A model generated the notes under the pieces. It searched no databases and had not been told where the DNA came from. It saw only the letters and a program-made list of their open reading frames with translations. Shown in pieces: positions 42,800 through 42,813 of a DNA stretch of 42,813 nucleotides (within the stretch, counting starts at the first letter, position 1; each line of letters starts with the position of its first letter). The stretch is from positions 1 to 42,813 of the forward strand of contig CANRBH010000008.1 in the NCBI GenBank assembly GCA_947628825.1, given 5' to 3'. The position numbers and the translations under genes are program-made. The stretch comes from an uncultured Clostridia bacterium (GTDB lineage: Bacteria > Bacillota > Clostridia > TANB77 > CAG-508).

Positions 42800-42813
42800 A
42801 AAAAAGGTATAAA

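Overview
This window looks like a chromosomal segment of an AT-rich, Gram-positive anaerobe of the Clostridia, probably a gut-type lineage known mainly from metagenomes. The evidence is strongly A/T-biased codon use, AGGAGG-type ribosome binding sites, consensus TTGACA/TATAAT promoters with 17-nt spacers, and Firmicutes marker genes (rny-ymdB-spoVS, spoIIM-xerD, sigH next to a tRNA-Thr, ytfI-gerW, rpsO-pnp, endoQ, tmcAL, rqcH, a VanRS-type two-component system). SigH, SpoIIM, SpoVS and GerW indicate a spore-forming lineage or a descendant of one.

Layout. 1-1438: 3' end of a large repeat-type surface protein. 1439-2525: a decayed reverse-strand gene with a CYYC motif. 2526-9020: ftsY, a UPF0182 membrane protein, pgsA and ligA, then three small genes of unknown role (9038-10012). 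10082-11884: rqcH, divergent from sigH (12054). 12788-12863: tRNA-Thr(GGT). 13020-15074: two accessory genes with their own promoters (an ORF6N protein and an unknown two-TM protein). 15202-21062: rnhA, tmcAL, a degenerate HD-like gene, a small unknown gene, endoQ, spoIIM and xerD. 21190-22661: a phage-type pair, a broken BRO gene overlapping an intact DUF4238 gene. 22909-28989: rny, a large structured non-coding RNA that I identify as OLE RNA, its membrane partner oapA, ymdB, convergent dapB-dapA, and spoVS. 29171-34640: a peptide-binding protein, recA, recX, scpA, a DUF2953 gene and gerW. 34711-38944: a frameshifted C39-type peptidase, a VanX/VanY-type D,D-peptidase and divergent vanRS-like genes. 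39092-41720: rpsO and pnp. 42159-42799: an Rpn-family nuclease/transposase gene with its catalytic core deleted.

How it works together. Most of the window is housekeeping: membrane targeting and phospholipid synthesis (ftsY, pgsA), replication and repair (ligA, rnhA, recA/recX, endoQ, xerD, scpA), RNA metabolism (rny, pnp, rpsO, tmcAL, rqcH), lysine/diaminopimelate synthesis (dapA/dapB), cell-wall remodelling (VanRS plus D,D-peptidase) and sporulation. Accessory genes sit in short islands between conserved blocks, and several are broken.

The most notable item is the ~560-nt RNA at about 24599-25160. It has its own consensus promoter and terminator, several clear helices (one capped by a GTAA tetraloop), and lies directly upstream of an OapA-like membrane protein inside the otherwise conserved rny-ymdB neighbourhood. 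Other signals worth following are a 29-nt sequence found three times, each copy followed by a hairpin; a shared TGTAATTACA palindrome at the divergent dapA and spoVS promoters; paired TTCTTAA boxes at the VanRS locus; and a Lys in place of the first catalytic Arg of XerD.
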